In this document: piece by piece, positions 8,293 through 17,371 of the stretch
Layout of the letters: each line of letters opens with the position of its first letter
Numbering within the stretch: the first letter of the stretch is position 1
Assembly (NCBI GenBank): GCA_964580905.1
Contig: CAZOLR010000009.1
Location: 1-64,000, forward strand
Direction of reading: 5' to 3'
DNA from: G041228335 sp964580905
GTDB taxonomy: Bacteria > Pseudomonadota > Alphaproteobacteria > Puniceispirillales > UBA1172
DNA: 64,000 nt
Made by a program: the position numbers and the translations under genes
Notes under the pieces: model-generated
Database searches by the model: none
What the model was told of the DNA's origin: nothing
What the model saw: only the letters and a program-made list of their open reading frames with translations

Positions 8293-9963
8293 ATGACCGA
8301 TACGCTTCTTTTTGCCATGGCCCAGCTGAATTCCACGGTGGGTGACGTGAGGGGTAATGCCCGCAAACTGCTGGATGCCAGAAAGATGGCAATGGCGCAG
8401 GATGCCGATATCATAATTGCACCAGAACTCTACCTCAGCGGTTACCAGCTCGATGATCTTGTTCAGGTGGAAGGTTTTCTTGAACATACGGAAGAGGCGA
8501 TCACAACCCTTGCCGGGGCCACCAAAGACAATGGCCCGGCGATTATAGTCGGGGCACCACGACGTGACGACAAGGGGTTGATCCGGAACTCTGTCTTCGT
8601 CCTGGATGGTGGAGAAGTCGTCGGCGTGCGTGACAAGGTCAGATTGCCCCGAACAGGTGTATTCGATGATCCGCGGAATTTCATCCCCGGAGAAATGCCC
8701 GGGCCGGTCATGGTCCGCGGGGTTCGTCTTGGCCTGCCTGTATGTGAAGATATGTGGCATGCTGATCTGGTGGAATGCATTGAGGAAGCCGGCGCTGAAA
8801 TGCTGATCTCCTGCAATGGCTCACCCTTTGAAGAAGGCAAGATTGACGACCGCATGATGGCGGCCGTCGCCCGGGTCAGTGAGACCAGATTGCCTCTCAT
8901 ATATGTAAATCTGGTGGGCGGTCAGGATGATCAGGTGTTTGACGGGGCGTCTTTTGCTGTCAATCCGGGTGGAGGGATCGCCGCGTATCTGCCCTGTTTC
9001 TCAGAATCTGTAACATTGGTTCAGGCACGTAACGGGCCTGATGGATGGCGCCTTGACGGCCCGGTGCATAAGCCTGATGAGGGGAATCTTTCCCTGTGGC
9101 GATGCCTTGTGCTCGGGATCAGGGATTACGTGGAAAAGAACAGGTTTGAGCGCGTCATTCTCGGGCTTTCCGGCGGTATAGACAGCGCGCTTGTAGCGGT
9201 TCTTGCGGTTGATGCGCTTGGTTCGGACAGGGTGGATGCGGTGATGATGCCGTCCCCTTATACAAGTCAGGTCAGTCTTGATGATGCCGCAGAGCTTGCG
9301 GCAAATCTTGGAATCCGGCTTGATCATATTGATATCAATCCTGCCATGATGGCTGTTGATACCATGCTCAAAGGTCCTTTTGCGGAAGGTGATCCCGGTC
9401 TCGCCCGTGAAAACCTGCAGTCCCGTCTTCGTGGCCTTACTCTGATGAGCATTTCGAACACAACAGGTCAGTTGCTGCTCAGCACCGGCAATAAATCTGA
9501 ATACGCCACCGGATACGCCACGCTTTACGGCGATATGTGCGGTGGTTATGCGCCATTGATTGATGTCTGGAAAACTCGGGTTTTTGAGTTGTGCCGTTTT
9601 CGTAATTCCGTCCAGCCTCGCGGGGCGCTTGGCCCTGACGGAGCCGTTATTCCTGAGCGGATAATCACCCGTCCCCCATCGGCTGAACTCCGCCCTGACC
9701 AGAAAGACACCGATAGCCTGCCGGATTACAACACCCTTGATGCGATTATGGCGGGCCTTGTTGAAAAACAATACTCTGTTAAGCATCTGATTGCTGATGG
9801 ATTTGATGCCGATCAGGTTCGTAAATGTGCCAACATGCTGATGCGTGCTGAATACAAACGACGTCAGGCCGCACCAGGCCCCAAAGTGACGAGACGTGCC
9901 TTTACACGTGACCGTCGTTTTCCGATTACCAACCGTTACCCTCTTGCCGGAGAAGGGATATGA
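8293..9963 (+). CDS. nadE: Glutamine-dependent NAD+ synthetase
   Basis: This 556-aa two-domain enzyme makes NAD from deamido-NAD, ATP and glutamine in the cytoplasm. Residues 1-270 are a nitrilase-type glutaminase with Glu45 in APELYLSGY, a Lys in RDKVRLPRTG and the nucleophile Cys in GLPVCEDMW. From about residue 285 comes the ATP-pyrophosphatase domain with GLSGGIDSALVAVLA and STGNKSEYATGYATLYGD. The stop TGA overlaps the gltX ATG (ATGA), so the two are translationally coupled. The upstream ribosome site is weak. Confidence 0.97.
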   Translation: MTDTLLFAMAQLNSTVGDVRGNARKLLDARKMAMAQDADIIIAPELYLSGYQLDDLVQVEGFLEHTEEAITTLAGATKDNGPAIIVGAPRRDDKGLIRNSVFVLDGGEVVGVRDKVRLPRTGVFDDPRNFIPGEMPGPVMVRGVRLGLPVCEDMWHADLVECIEEAGAEMLISCNGSPFEEGKIDDRMMAAVARVSETRLPLIYVNLVGGQDDQVFDGASFAVNPGGGIAAYLPCFSESVTLVQARNGPDGWRLDGPVHKPDEGNLSLWRCLVLGIRDYVEKNRFERVILGLSGGIDSALVAVLAVDALGSDRVDAVMMPSPYTSQVSLDDAAELAANLGIRLDHIDINPAMMAVDTMLKGPFAEGDPGLARENLQSRLRGLTLMSISNTTGQLLLSTGNKSEYATGYATLYGDMCGGYAPLIDVWKTRVFELCRFRNSVQPRGALGPDGAVIPERIITRPPSAELRPDQKDTDSLPDYNTLDAIMAGLVEKQYSVKHLIADGFDADQVRKCANMLMRAEYKRRQAAPGPKVTRRAFTRDRRFPITNRYPLAGEGI

Positions 9964-11300
9964 CAAAAACTCTTGTTCGCTTTGCCCCCAGCCCGACGGG
10001 TAATCTACATGTCGGCAACATGCGCACCGCGCTGGTGAATTACCTCTTTGCGCGGTCCTCAGGTGGCAACTTCATGCTACGCATCGACGATACGGATGAT
10101 GAGAGATCAACGCCGGAATATGAAGCATCAATCCGCGAAGACCTTAAATGGATGGGCATGGAATGGGATTTGGAAGATCGCCAATCTTCCCGCCTTTCCC
10201 ATTACACCGACGCGCTTGATCACCTGCTTGCCACGGGTCGGGCTTATAAATGTTTTGAAACCCAGGAAGAGCTGTCGCTGAAGCGGAAATCCCAGCTTGC
10301 AGCCGGCCGGCCGCCGGTCTATGACCGTGCGGCACTTTCGCTCAGTGAAGAAGAGATAGCAAGACGCGAGGCCGCTGGCGAAAAACCGCATTATCGCTTC
10401 AAACTGGAGGATGTAACGGTCAGTTGGAATGATCTTGTTCGTGGTGAAGTCAGTGTGCCGATGTCGTCGCTTTCAGATCCCGTTATCCTGCGGGCGGATG
10501 GACGGGTTATCTATACCCTCGCATCGGTGGTCGATGACAGAGATCACGGCGTCACCCATATTCTGAGGGGGGAAGATCACACAACCAATTCAGCCGCCCA
10601 GATCCAGCTTTTTGAAGCTCTGGGCGCAACGCCGCCGGAAATGGGTCATTTCGCCCTGCTGGCTGGCGCGGATGGTGAAGGTCTCTCCAAGCGACTTGGA
10701 TCACTTTCCATCGGCAGTCTCCGTGAAGACGGCATTGAAGCCATATCGATTGCCAGTCTGCTGGCACGGATCGGAACGGCAGATCCGGTTGAAGCCCGGC
10801 AATCGATGCAGGAGCTGGTTGATGGTTTTGATATCTCCCGTTTTGGCCGCGCAACCCCGAGGTTTGATCCGGATGAATTAAAACTCGTCAACAGCCGTGT
10901 TTTTAATGCCATGCCTTTTGAGACAGCTCAGGACAGACTCGAAGCTCTTGGCGTTGGTGGGGGAGCTGGTTTCTGGGAAGCGGTGCGCGGCAATATAGAA
11001 CGTCTTGAAGATGCAGGCTCGCTTTACCGTATGGCAACCGAGCCGCTGACCCCAGTTCTGGATGACGAAGATGTACTGGCAGCAGCAATATCGGCTCTGC
11101 CGGATGGAGAACCTGACAGCACGACATGGTCTATCTGGACAAAATCTGTCATGGAAACCACCGGTAAAAAAGGGAAGGCTCTGTTTATGCCGCTGCGACT
11201 GGCATTGACGGGGCAGGCATCCGGCCCTGAACTTGCCGGTCTTCTTCCGATAATGGGCAGGGCACGCATCCTTTCACGTCTCAAAGGAGAGACGGCCTGA
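9960..11300 (+). CDS. gltX: Glutamyl-tRNA synthetase
   Basis: This 446-aa class I synthetase charges tRNA with glutamate. The ATP-site HIGH motif is HVGN (residues 17-20, in PSPTGNLHVGN) and the KMSKS loop reads LSKRLGS near residue 243, a variant typical of one of the two GltX types of alphaproteobacteria. Such enzymes may be discriminating or may also charge tRNA-Gln where a GatCAB amidotransferase exists; the sequence here does not decide. It is coupled by ATGA to nadE and shares one base with the cysS ATG, giving a nadE-gltX-cysS operon. Confidence 0.96.
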   Translation: MTKTLVRFAPSPTGNLHVGNMRTALVNYLFARSSGGNFMLRIDDTDDERSTPEYEASIREDLKWMGMEWDLEDRQSSRLSHYTDALDHLLATGRAYKCFETQEELSLKRKSQLAAGRPPVYDRAALSLSEEEIARREAAGEKPHYRFKLEDVTVSWNDLVRGEVSVPMSSLSDPVILRADGRVIYTLASVVDDRDHGVTHILRGEDHTTNSAAQIQLFEALGATPPEMGHFALLAGADGEGLSKRLGSLSIGSLREDGIEAISIASLLARIGTADPVEARQSMQELVDGFDISRFGRATPRFDPDELKLVNSRVFNAMPFETAQDRLEALGVGGGAGFWEAVRGNIERLEDAGSLYRMATEPLTPVLDDEDVLAAAISALPDGEPDSTTWSIWTKSVMETTGKKGKALFMPLRLALTGQASGPELAGLLPIMGRARILSRLKGETA

Positions 11301-12637
11301 TGTCAGCTCTTTATGTCCACAATACGCTGAGCCGGAAAAAAGAGATTTTCACTCCTCTTGATGCGGAAAATATCAGGATTTATGCCTGCGGGCCCACGGT
11401 TTATGACCGGATTCATGTCGGTAATGCCCGCCCGCTGGTTGTGTTTGATCTGCTGGTTCGGGTGCTGCGTCGCCTGTACCCCAGGGTAACCTATGCCCGG
11501 AACATTACCGATGTAGACGATAAGATTAACGCCCGGGCATCCGAAGAAGGTATCACTATTCGTGACCTGACGGCGAGAACGATAGATACATTTCACAGCG
11601 ATTGTGAAGCACTTGGCGTGCTTGCGCCTGACTTTGAACCGAGAGCCACAGATCATATCGACGAAATGATCGCCATGATCGTTCGTCTGATTGACAGAGG
11701 TCATGCCTATGAAGCGGAAGGGCATGTGCTTTTCCATGTCAGCAGTATGGAAAGTTATGGCAGACTTTCCCGGCGTTCTCGCGATGAACTGATCGCGGGT
11801 GCCAGAGTGGAAGTTGCTCCGTTCAAGAAAGATGCGGCTGATTTTGTTCTCTGGAAGCCTTCCGCCGAAGATCAACCGGGATGGGATAGCCCATGGGGCA
11901 GGGGCAGGCCGGGATGGCATATTGAATGTTCTGCCATGAGCTCGGCATATCTCGGCGAAAGTTTTGATATCCATGCCGGCGGTCTTGATCTCATTTTCCC
12001 CCACCATGAAAACGAGATAGCGCAATCCTGCTGTGCCCATGATACGGATGTTATGGCTAATGTCTGGATGCATAACGGATATGTGACGGTGGATGGTGAG
12101 AAAATGTCAAAATCACTTGGCAATTTCACCACCGTTGCCGATGTTCTTGCCCGTTTTCCGGGGGAAGCTGCTCGTTATGCGCTCATGACGGCGCAATATC
12201 GGGCACCGTTGGATTTCTCCATGGCAGGCGTGGCCGAAGCCAAAGCATCCCTTGATACCCTTTATCGATCGGCAGGTGATGCCGGGGCTGGTTTGGTGGA
12301 TGATGAGGTGATGGCAGCGCTTGCAGATGATCTCAATACACCTCTTGCGCTGGCCCGGCTTCATGAGCTCGCGCGTATGGCAAATAAAGGCGACACATCG
12401 GCGGCAGGAGCGCTGAAGGCATCAGCACAGATGATGGGGCTGCTTGCCAGCGATCCCGATATCTGGTTCAGGGGGAATGATGCCGATGAGACAGAAATTC
12501 AGGCGGCGATTTCTGCCCGGGCTGAAGCAAAGACGGCAAGGAATTTTGCCGAAGCTGACAGGATCCGCGATGAGTTGGCATCTCAAGGTATCCTGCTGGA
12601 AGACACACCTGACGGAACCATCTGGCGGCGCGAATAA
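11300..12637 (+). CDS. cysS: Cysteinyl-tRNA synthetase
   Basis: A 445-aa class I synthetase that attaches cysteine to tRNA-Cys. The N-terminal CGPTVYDRIHVGNARP holds a zinc-ligand Cys and the HIGH-equivalent HVGN. WHIECSAM and FPHHENEIAQS provide further zinc ligands, and KMSKSLGNF is an exact KMSKS loop. The C-terminal tail includes FAEADRIRDELASQGI, a conserved end of this family. The ATG overlaps the gltX stop by one base, so translation is coupled. Length matches bacterial CysS. Confidence 0.97.
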   Translation: MSALYVHNTLSRKKEIFTPLDAENIRIYACGPTVYDRIHVGNARPLVVFDLLVRVLRRLYPRVTYARNITDVDDKINARASEEGITIRDLTARTIDTFHSDCEALGVLAPDFEPRATDHIDEMIAMIVRLIDRGHAYEAEGHVLFHVSSMESYGRLSRRSRDELIAGARVEVAPFKKDAADFVLWKPSAEDQPGWDSPWGRGRPGWHIECSAMSSAYLGESFDIHAGGLDLIFPHHENEIAQSCCAHDTDVMANVWMHNGYVTVDGEKMSKSLGNFTTVADVLARFPGEAARYALMTAQYRAPLDFSMAGVAEAKASLDTLYRSAGDAGAGLVDDEVMAALADDLNTPLALARLHELARMANKGDTSAAGALKASAQMMGLLASDPDIWFRGNDADETEIQAAISARAEAKTARNFAEADRIRDELASQGILLEDTPDGTIWRRE

Positions 12638-12646
12638 TCCACGGTT

Positions 12647-12675
12647 TTGACAATCCGGGAAACTCGGCTTAAGAC
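12647..12675 (+). promoter_or_regulatory. Candidate promoter upstream of cimA
   Basis: A consensus -35 TTGACA at 12647-12652 is followed after 17 bases by TAAGAC at 12670-12675, a weak -10. It lies 32-60 bases before the cimA ATG in the only gap between cysS and cimA, so cimA may have its own start of transcription. The -10 match is poor. Confidence 0.35.
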
Positions 12676-12706
12676 AGATATCAAATAAAGTGCAGAGGAG
12701 ATTATC

Positions 12707-14320
12707 ATGACCGGTGAGCGCATTTGGCTTTTCGACACCACGCTTCGCGATGGGTGCCAGGCTCGCGGTATTGATTTCTCCGTGGCGGATAAGATCGCCA
12801 TTGCCAAAGCTCTTGATGAGATGGGCATCGATTATATCGAAGGTGGCTGGCCGGGCGCAAACCCGACCGACAACCAGTTTTTCCAGCAGTTTCCAAAACG
12901 AAAGCAGGCACGATCCGTGGCCTTCGGGATGACCCGCAGGGGGGGGCGCAGTGCGTCAAACGATCCTGGCCTCGTCGCAGTGATTGACGCGGAAACCGAC
13001 GGAACCTGCCTTGTGGGTAAAACCTGGGATTTTCACGTTGAAACCGCTCTTGAAGTTCCGCTTGAAGAAAATCTCGCCATGATCACGGAATCTGTTATGG
13101 CGGCCCGCGATCGTGGCCGTGAGGCAATGTTTGATTGCGAACATTTCTTTGACGGGTTCAAGAACAACCCTGATTACGCTATTGCCTGCGCAAGGGCCGC
13201 CCATGAAGGCGGCGCAGAATGGATCGTGCTTTGCGATACCAATGGCGGGGCGATGCCTGAGGATATTCATGCCGGGGTATCGTCCGTGAAAGATGCGCTC
13301 CCTGACGCAAAGATTGGCATCCATACTCATAATGACTGCGGTCTTGCTGTTGCCAATACAATTACTGCCATCAAGGCCGGCGCCCGACAGGTGCAGGGAA
13401 CAATCAACGGCATTGGCGAACGTTGCGGGAACGCCAATCTGATCACCCTGATCCCGACGCTTATGCTGAAATACGGGTATGAGACCGGAATTCCCAAAGA
13501 GCGTCTTTCCAGGCTCAAATCCCTGTCCCGGATGATCGACAGCCGGATCAATCGCTTGCCCAACCCCCATGCGCCTTATGTTGGTGATGCTGCTTTTGCG
13601 CATAAAGGCGGGTTGCACGCGTCAGCGGCTATCAAGGACCCGCGGACCTATGAGCATATTCCTCCGGAAACCGTGGGTAATGCACGTGAATATATTGTCT
13701 CCGACCAATCAGGAAAAGCAAACTTTCTGGCAAGGTTTGAAGAACTGGGCATCACCGTTGATAAAAATGACGACCGTCTTGATGCCCTCATAGCCGATGT
13801 GAAGGAAAAGGAATACAAGGGCTGGGCCTTTGATACGGCGGAAGCAAGCATGGAACTTCTGGTGCGGCGGGCGCTCGGTGAAGTGCCTGAATATTTCGTC
13901 ATTGAACGCTTTCGGGTGATGGATGAACGCCGATTTAATGCCAAAGGCAAGCTTGTGGTGGAATCCGAAGCCACAACCACGATTTTCGTATCCGGAAGGC
14001 AGTACCACGAAGCGGCTATCGGAAACGGGCCTGTTAATGCGGTGGATACGGCAATCCGCAAGGCTCTGGTCACGGCTTACCCCGAACTTGCCGGGGTTTC
14101 GCTTGTGGACTACAAGGTCAGGATCCTGTCAGGAGATGCGGCCGAAGGCGGCACCGGTGCTGTCACCCGTGTGCTGATCGAATGTCAGGACGAAGAGGGC
14201 CTCAGCTGGATTTCAGTCGGTGTGTCTACCAATATCATCGATGCGTCGGTGATGGCTCTGGCTGACGCGATGACATGGAAGCTGGTTCATTCCGGTGCTG
14301 TTGTTCAGCCCAAAACCTGA
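12707..14320 (+). CDS. cimA: (R)-citramalate synthase
   Basis: This 537-aa enzyme of the HMG-CoA-lyase-like/LeuA superfamily condenses pyruvate and acetyl-CoA to citramalate, a threonine-independent entry to isoleucine. The start LFDTTLRDGCQARGIDFS, IHTHNDCGLAVAN (metal ligands) and GIGERCGNANL are typical of CimA rather than 2-isopropylmalate synthase, as is the GGWPGANPTDNQFF segment. The C-terminal 130 residues form the LeuA allosteric domain, which in relatives senses the end product. GAGGAG lies before the ATG. trmJ starts 3 bases after the stop. Confidence 0.92.
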   Translation: MTGERIWLFDTTLRDGCQARGIDFSVADKIAIAKALDEMGIDYIEGGWPGANPTDNQFFQQFPKRKQARSVAFGMTRRGGRSASNDPGLVAVIDAETDGTCLVGKTWDFHVETALEVPLEENLAMITESVMAARDRGREAMFDCEHFFDGFKNNPDYAIACARAAHEGGAEWIVLCDTNGGAMPEDIHAGVSSVKDALPDAKIGIHTHNDCGLAVANTITAIKAGARQVQGTINGIGERCGNANLITLIPTLMLKYGYETGIPKERLSRLKSLSRMIDSRINRLPNPHAPYVGDAAFAHKGGLHASAAIKDPRTYEHIPPETVGNAREYIVSDQSGKANFLARFEELGITVDKNDDRLDALIADVKEKEYKGWAFDTAEASMELLVRRALGEVPEYFVIERFRVMDERRFNAKGKLVVESEATTTIFVSGRQYHEAAIGNGPVNAVDTAIRKALVTAYPELAGVSLVDYKVRILSGDAAEGGTGAVTRVLIECQDEEGLSWISVGVSTNIIDASVMALADAMTWKLVHSGAVVQPKT

Positions 14321-14322
14321 CC

Positions 14323-15111
14323 ATGGCCGGAACAAACCGAAAATCTGCCGAAACCGATGGTCCTTGGGCTGATCTTCTTCCTTCCGTTATTCTTGTTGAA
14401 CCCCAGATGGGGGAAAATATAGGTGCGGCTGCCCGGGCCATGAAGAATTGCGGTCTTTCAAGGCTTAATCTTGTTAATCCCCGCGATGGCTGGCCTAATC
14501 CTGCCGCTGATGCCATGGCCTCCGGCGGAATAGATATCCTGAATTCAGCACATCTGACCACCACAACGGCAGAAGCTGCGGCTCCCTATACGATGATTGC
14601 GGCAACCACGGCACGTCGACGCGGCATGGCGAAGGAATTCTATACCCCGGGTGAAGCGGCAGAACGGCTGGCAGCACATGCCAGAACAGGCGGAAAAACA
14701 GCGCTGCTCTTTGGCCCTGAACGTGCCGGCCTTGAAAATGAGGATGTGGCGCTGGCTGATTTCATCATCACCGTTCCTCTTAATCCGGCTTTTTCGTCGC
14801 TTAACCTGGCACAGGCTGTTCTTCTCATGGGGTGGGAATGCCGTAAAGCTGCAGCATCAGTCCTTGATACGCCCCTTGTTCCCGAAGAAGACAGGCCGAT
14901 ACCTTCCACTCTTGAAGAAAGAGAGTTCTTCTTCCGTATGCTGGAGAAAGGGTTGGATGAAGGTGGTTTTTTCACCAGCCCGGATATGCGGCCAGTGGTG
15001 ATGCGGAATATTACAGCGATGTTCCAGCGTGCTGAACTCTCCGCACAGGATATCCGGACGCTTCATGGGATGCTCAAGGCATTGCTGCGATCTGATAAGC
15101 ACAAGGCTTGA
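14323..15111 (+). CDS. trmJ: tRNA (cytidine/uridine-2'-O-)-methyltransferase, TrmJ type
   Basis: This 262-aa SPOUT-fold (TrmH family, group 1) enzyme methylates the ribose of position 32 in tRNA in its characterised relatives. The three family motifs are present: VEPQMGENIGAAARAMKN near residue 24, LLFGPERAGLENEDV, and the knot-forming VPLNPAFSSLNLAQAV. ATG 14323 lies 3 bases after cimA; a longer in-frame start at 14275 would run inside cimA and adds non-family residues. The target nucleotide is inferred from family membership. Confidence 0.9.
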   Translation: MAGTNRKSAETDGPWADLLPSVILVEPQMGENIGAAARAMKNCGLSRLNLVNPRDGWPNPAADAMASGGIDILNSAHLTTTTAEAAAPYTMIAATTARRRGMAKEFYTPGEAAERLAAHARTGGKTALLFGPERAGLENEDVALADFIITVPLNPAFSSLNLAQAVLLMGWECRKAAASVLDTPLVPEEDRPIPSTLEEREFFFRMLEKGLDEGGFFTSPDMRPVVMRNITAMFQRAELSAQDIRTLHGMLKALLRSDKHKA

Positions 15112-15155
15112 CATTATCCCCGGTTTTTGCGAGAAAACGCCATTCCTGGGAAAGT

Positions 15156-15202
15156 GGACAGTTCGAAAGATGGACCTGTCCCGGCCAAGAAGGCACTACC
15201 GG
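15156..15202 (+). promoter_or_regulatory. Structured leader upstream of rpsD
   Basis: Two adjacent inverted repeats lie 43-89 bases before the rpsD ATG: GGACAG (15156-15161) with CTGTCC (15176-15181), and CCGG (15181-15184) with CCGG (15199-15202). The second stem shares base 15181 with the first, so they may alternate. Ribosomal protein S4 represses its own mRNA in several bacteria by binding leader structure. I recognise no catalogued element here; an autoregulatory role is inference. Confidence 0.35.
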
Positions 15203-15244
15203 GGCAACAAGGGCCAACGCGCCTCAAAATAATGGAGCATACCA

Positions 15245-15874
15245 ATGGCTGCAAAGTCAGATCATAAACGTCATAATTCCAAACATAAGATTGATCGCCG
15301 TCTTGGCGTAAACCTCTGGGGTCGTGCTAAATCCCCGGTCAATGCCCGTGAATACGGACCTGGTCAGCATGGCCAGCGCCGCCGCAAACCTACGGATTTC
15401 GGTGTGCAGCTCATGGCGAAACAGAAGCTCAAGGGCTATTACGGTAACATTGGCGAGAAGCAATTCAAAAAATACTATCAGGAAGCTGTTCGCCGTCGTG
15501 GGGATACAGGTCAGAACCTGATCGGTATTCTGGAATGTCGCCTTGATGCACTGGTTTACCGCATGAAATTTGCGCCAACAGTTTTTGCCGCGCGCCAGCT
15601 CGTCAATCATGGTCATGTGATGGTCAATGGCCGTCGGTGCAACATTCCATCTGCCATGATGAAAGTCGGTGATGAAATCCAGCTTAAGGAAAAATCACGG
15701 ACCATTCCTGCCGTCATGGAAGGCGCGGCCTCGGCTGAACGTGATATTCCTGAATATCTGACCGTGGATCAAGGTAATTTCAAAGGATCCATGAACCGGG
15801 TGCCTGAACTGGCTGATGTTCCTTATCCGGTGCAGATGGAACCAAATCTCGTGGTCGAATTCTATTCACGCTGA
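15245..15874 (+). CDS. rpsD: 30S ribosomal protein S4
   Basis: The protein is 209 aa. S4 nucleates 30S assembly on the 5' domain of 16S rRNA and often represses translation of its own transcript. The N-terminal region has KIDRRLGVNLWGRAKSP and EYGPGQHGQRRRK; the S4 RNA-binding domain begins at CRLDALVYRMKFAPTVFAARQLV and includes NHGHVMVNGRRCNIPS. Length is normal. GGAG precedes the ATG, the mRNA leader is structured, and a terminator lies 18 bases after the stop. It is monocistronic or at the end of the cimA-trmJ transcript. Confidence 0.98.
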   Translation: MAAKSDHKRHNSKHKIDRRLGVNLWGRAKSPVNAREYGPGQHGQRRRKPTDFGVQLMAKQKLKGYYGNIGEKQFKKYYQEAVRRRGDTGQNLIGILECRLDALVYRMKFAPTVFAARQLVNHGHVMVNGRRCNIPSAMMKVGDEIQLKEKSRTIPAVMEGAASAERDIPEYLTVDQGNFKGSMNRVPELADVPYPVQMEPNLVVEFYSR

Positions 15875-15891
15875 TCATTTTAAGATTTATG

Positions 15892-15920
15892 AAAAGGGCG
15901 GCTTCGTGCCGCCTTTTTTG
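15892..15920 (+). terminator. Rho-independent terminator between rpsD and the EamA gene
   Basis: A GGCGGC stem (15897-15902) pairs with GCCGCC (15908-15913) around a TTCGT loop and is followed by TTTTTT; A-rich sequence precedes it, extending the stem. Read on the reverse strand it also ends in T, so it may serve both convergent genes. Confidence 0.9.
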
Positions 15921-15923
15921 TAT

Positions 15924-16829
15924 TTATGGCGCTTGCTTCCCGTCTCGCCGGATCGGTAGCCTGATCTTGTTGCTGAGTATCAGCAACCCGATGGCAATCA
16001 CTCCAAATCCCAGCATTTCATGAGTTCTGACCCATTGTCCCAGCACGAATGCATCCAGCAGGAGTGAGAAGGGGGGAATGATGATGGTTACCAGCATCGT
16101 GTTTCCTGCCCCTGCTTCTTTCAACAGTGCGAAATAGAGAATATAGGCAAGGCTTGTGCATAACACGGCATAGACGAGAAAACTGCCCAGCATGGCCCCG
16201 GACATGAGGGTAAAGGGGTTGCCTTCAGTTATGAGTGTAATGGCAAACATCCACCCGGTTGAAGTCATTAGCATTGCCGTTGCGGTGACTTCGGTATCAT
16301 GGTGCCTGAGTTTGAGTTTTCCCCAGATGCTGGCAAAAACGTAGCTTGTCGAAGAAAGCAGAATACAGAACTGGCCGATGCTGGTGAGCGACAACCCCGA
16401 AAGAGTTTCAATTCCCATGGCCAGTACTACCCCGCTTACCCCGAGGGTGACGCCAACGAAACGTGCGGGAGTCAGCTTTTCATCAGCAAGAAATATCCCT
16501 GAGATGATAACAGCGATAAAGGCGGTGGTGGAATTGAGGATTGATGCAAGCCCACCGGTTATATACTGCTGGCCAAAGACGATGGCTGAAAAGGGAAGGG
16601 CATTGTTCAGAAAGCCCATGACGATAAAACCAACCCAACTCCGGATGTCGCGGGGCAGTTTCTTCCCTTTGAGCCAGAGCAGGGCAAGCATCGCAAGCGC
16701 CGCCAGCCCCACCCGATGAAAGACAATGGTGAAGGGGGCAAATGTCTCCAGCAGAACTTCGGTAATCAAAAACGTGCCGCTCCATAACAGGCCAAGCAGG
16801 CACATCATCATCCAGATGCGAAGGGACAT
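15924..16829 (-). CDS. EamA family (drug/metabolite) transporter
   Basis: This 301-aa integral membrane protein has ten predicted hydrophobic segments arranged as two EamA repeats, as in DMT-superfamily exporters. It starts MSLRIWMMMCLLGLLWSGTFL and the second repeat begins near SLTSIGQFCILLSSTSYVFAS. A cytoplasmic, positively charged tail (NKIRLPIRRDGK) closes it. Substrates in this family range from amino acids to nucleobases and drugs; none can be assigned. It converges on rpsD and diverges from the GNAT gene. Confidence 0.93.
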   Translation of the reverse strand: MSLRIWMMMCLLGLLWSGTFLITEVLLETFAPFTIVFHRVGLAALAMLALLWLKGKKLPRDIRSWVGFIVMGFLNNALPFSAIVFGQQYITGGLASILNSTTAFIAVIISGIFLADEKLTPARFVGVTLGVSGVVLAMGIETLSGLSLTSIGQFCILLSSTSYVFASIWGKLKLRHHDTEVTATAMLMTSTGWMFAITLITEGNPFTLMSGAMLGSFLVYAVLCTSLAYILYFALLKEAGAGNTMLVTIIIPPFSLLLDAFVLGQWVRTHEMLGFGVIAIGLLILSNKIRLPIRRDGKQAP

Positions 16830-16906
16830 GGGCAGTTTCCTTGATTTCGGTCTGAGATTATCCTCTAATCACTGCTGACGGCAATAGCCTATCACCGACC
16901 GGAGAC

Positions 16907-17371
16907 ATGACTACCATGACAGCAACATACATCGTGCCGCTTGAGGCTTCGCATCATGATGACTGGCTTCCTTTGTATAAGGGGTATGCTGATCACTACC
17001 AGGTTGAGCTAACTCCGGAATCAGCCAGTTGCACATGGTCATGGCTGATGGATCCGGATCATCCCCTGACAGGAATAGTTGCTGTAAAAGATTCCCATCC
17101 CGTTGGTCTTGCTCATTTCAGGGCAATGCCCAGCCCCCTCAGGGGCCGCGAGATAGGCTTCCTTGATGATCTGTTCGTTGACCCCTCACACCGTGGCGGT
17201 GGGGTGGCATCAGCCTTGCTCGAAGCTCTCAGAGTTGAAGCAAAGACAAGGGATTGGCCTGTTATCAGGTGGATTACCCGTGATGATAACTACCGCGCCC
17301 GGACCGTATATGACCGCCATGCGGTAAAAACAGACTGGAACACGTATGAGATGATGCCGGATCAGGCCTGA
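16907..17371 (+). CDS. GNAT family N-acetyltransferase
   Basis: The 154-aa protein has the acetyl-CoA-binding core DDLFVDPSHRGGGVASALL (motif A, with the pyrophosphate loop HRGGGVA) and RWITRDDNYRARTVYDRH (motif B), both diagnostic of the family. The acceptor substrate is unknown. It converges with grxD, overlapping its 3' end by 10 bases, and diverges from the EamA transporter. A second ATG two codons downstream at 16916 is possible. No paralogue or partner suggests a role. Confidence 0.9.
   Translation: MTTMTATYIVPLEASHHDDWLPLYKGYADHYQVELTPESASCTWSWLMDPDHPLTGIVAVKDSHPVGLAHFRAMPSPLRGREIGFLDDLFVDPSHRGGGVASALLEALRVEAKTRDWPVIRWITRDDNYRARTVYDRHAVKTDWNTYEMMPDQA

Noticed and set aside
9001..9966. 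321-codon antisense ORF opposite nadE
   Set aside because: It mirrors strong coding bias in nadE; the peptide is basic and motif-free.
11303..12073. 256-codon antisense ORF opposite cysS
   Set aside because: Explained by cysS reading frame; no recognisable domain.
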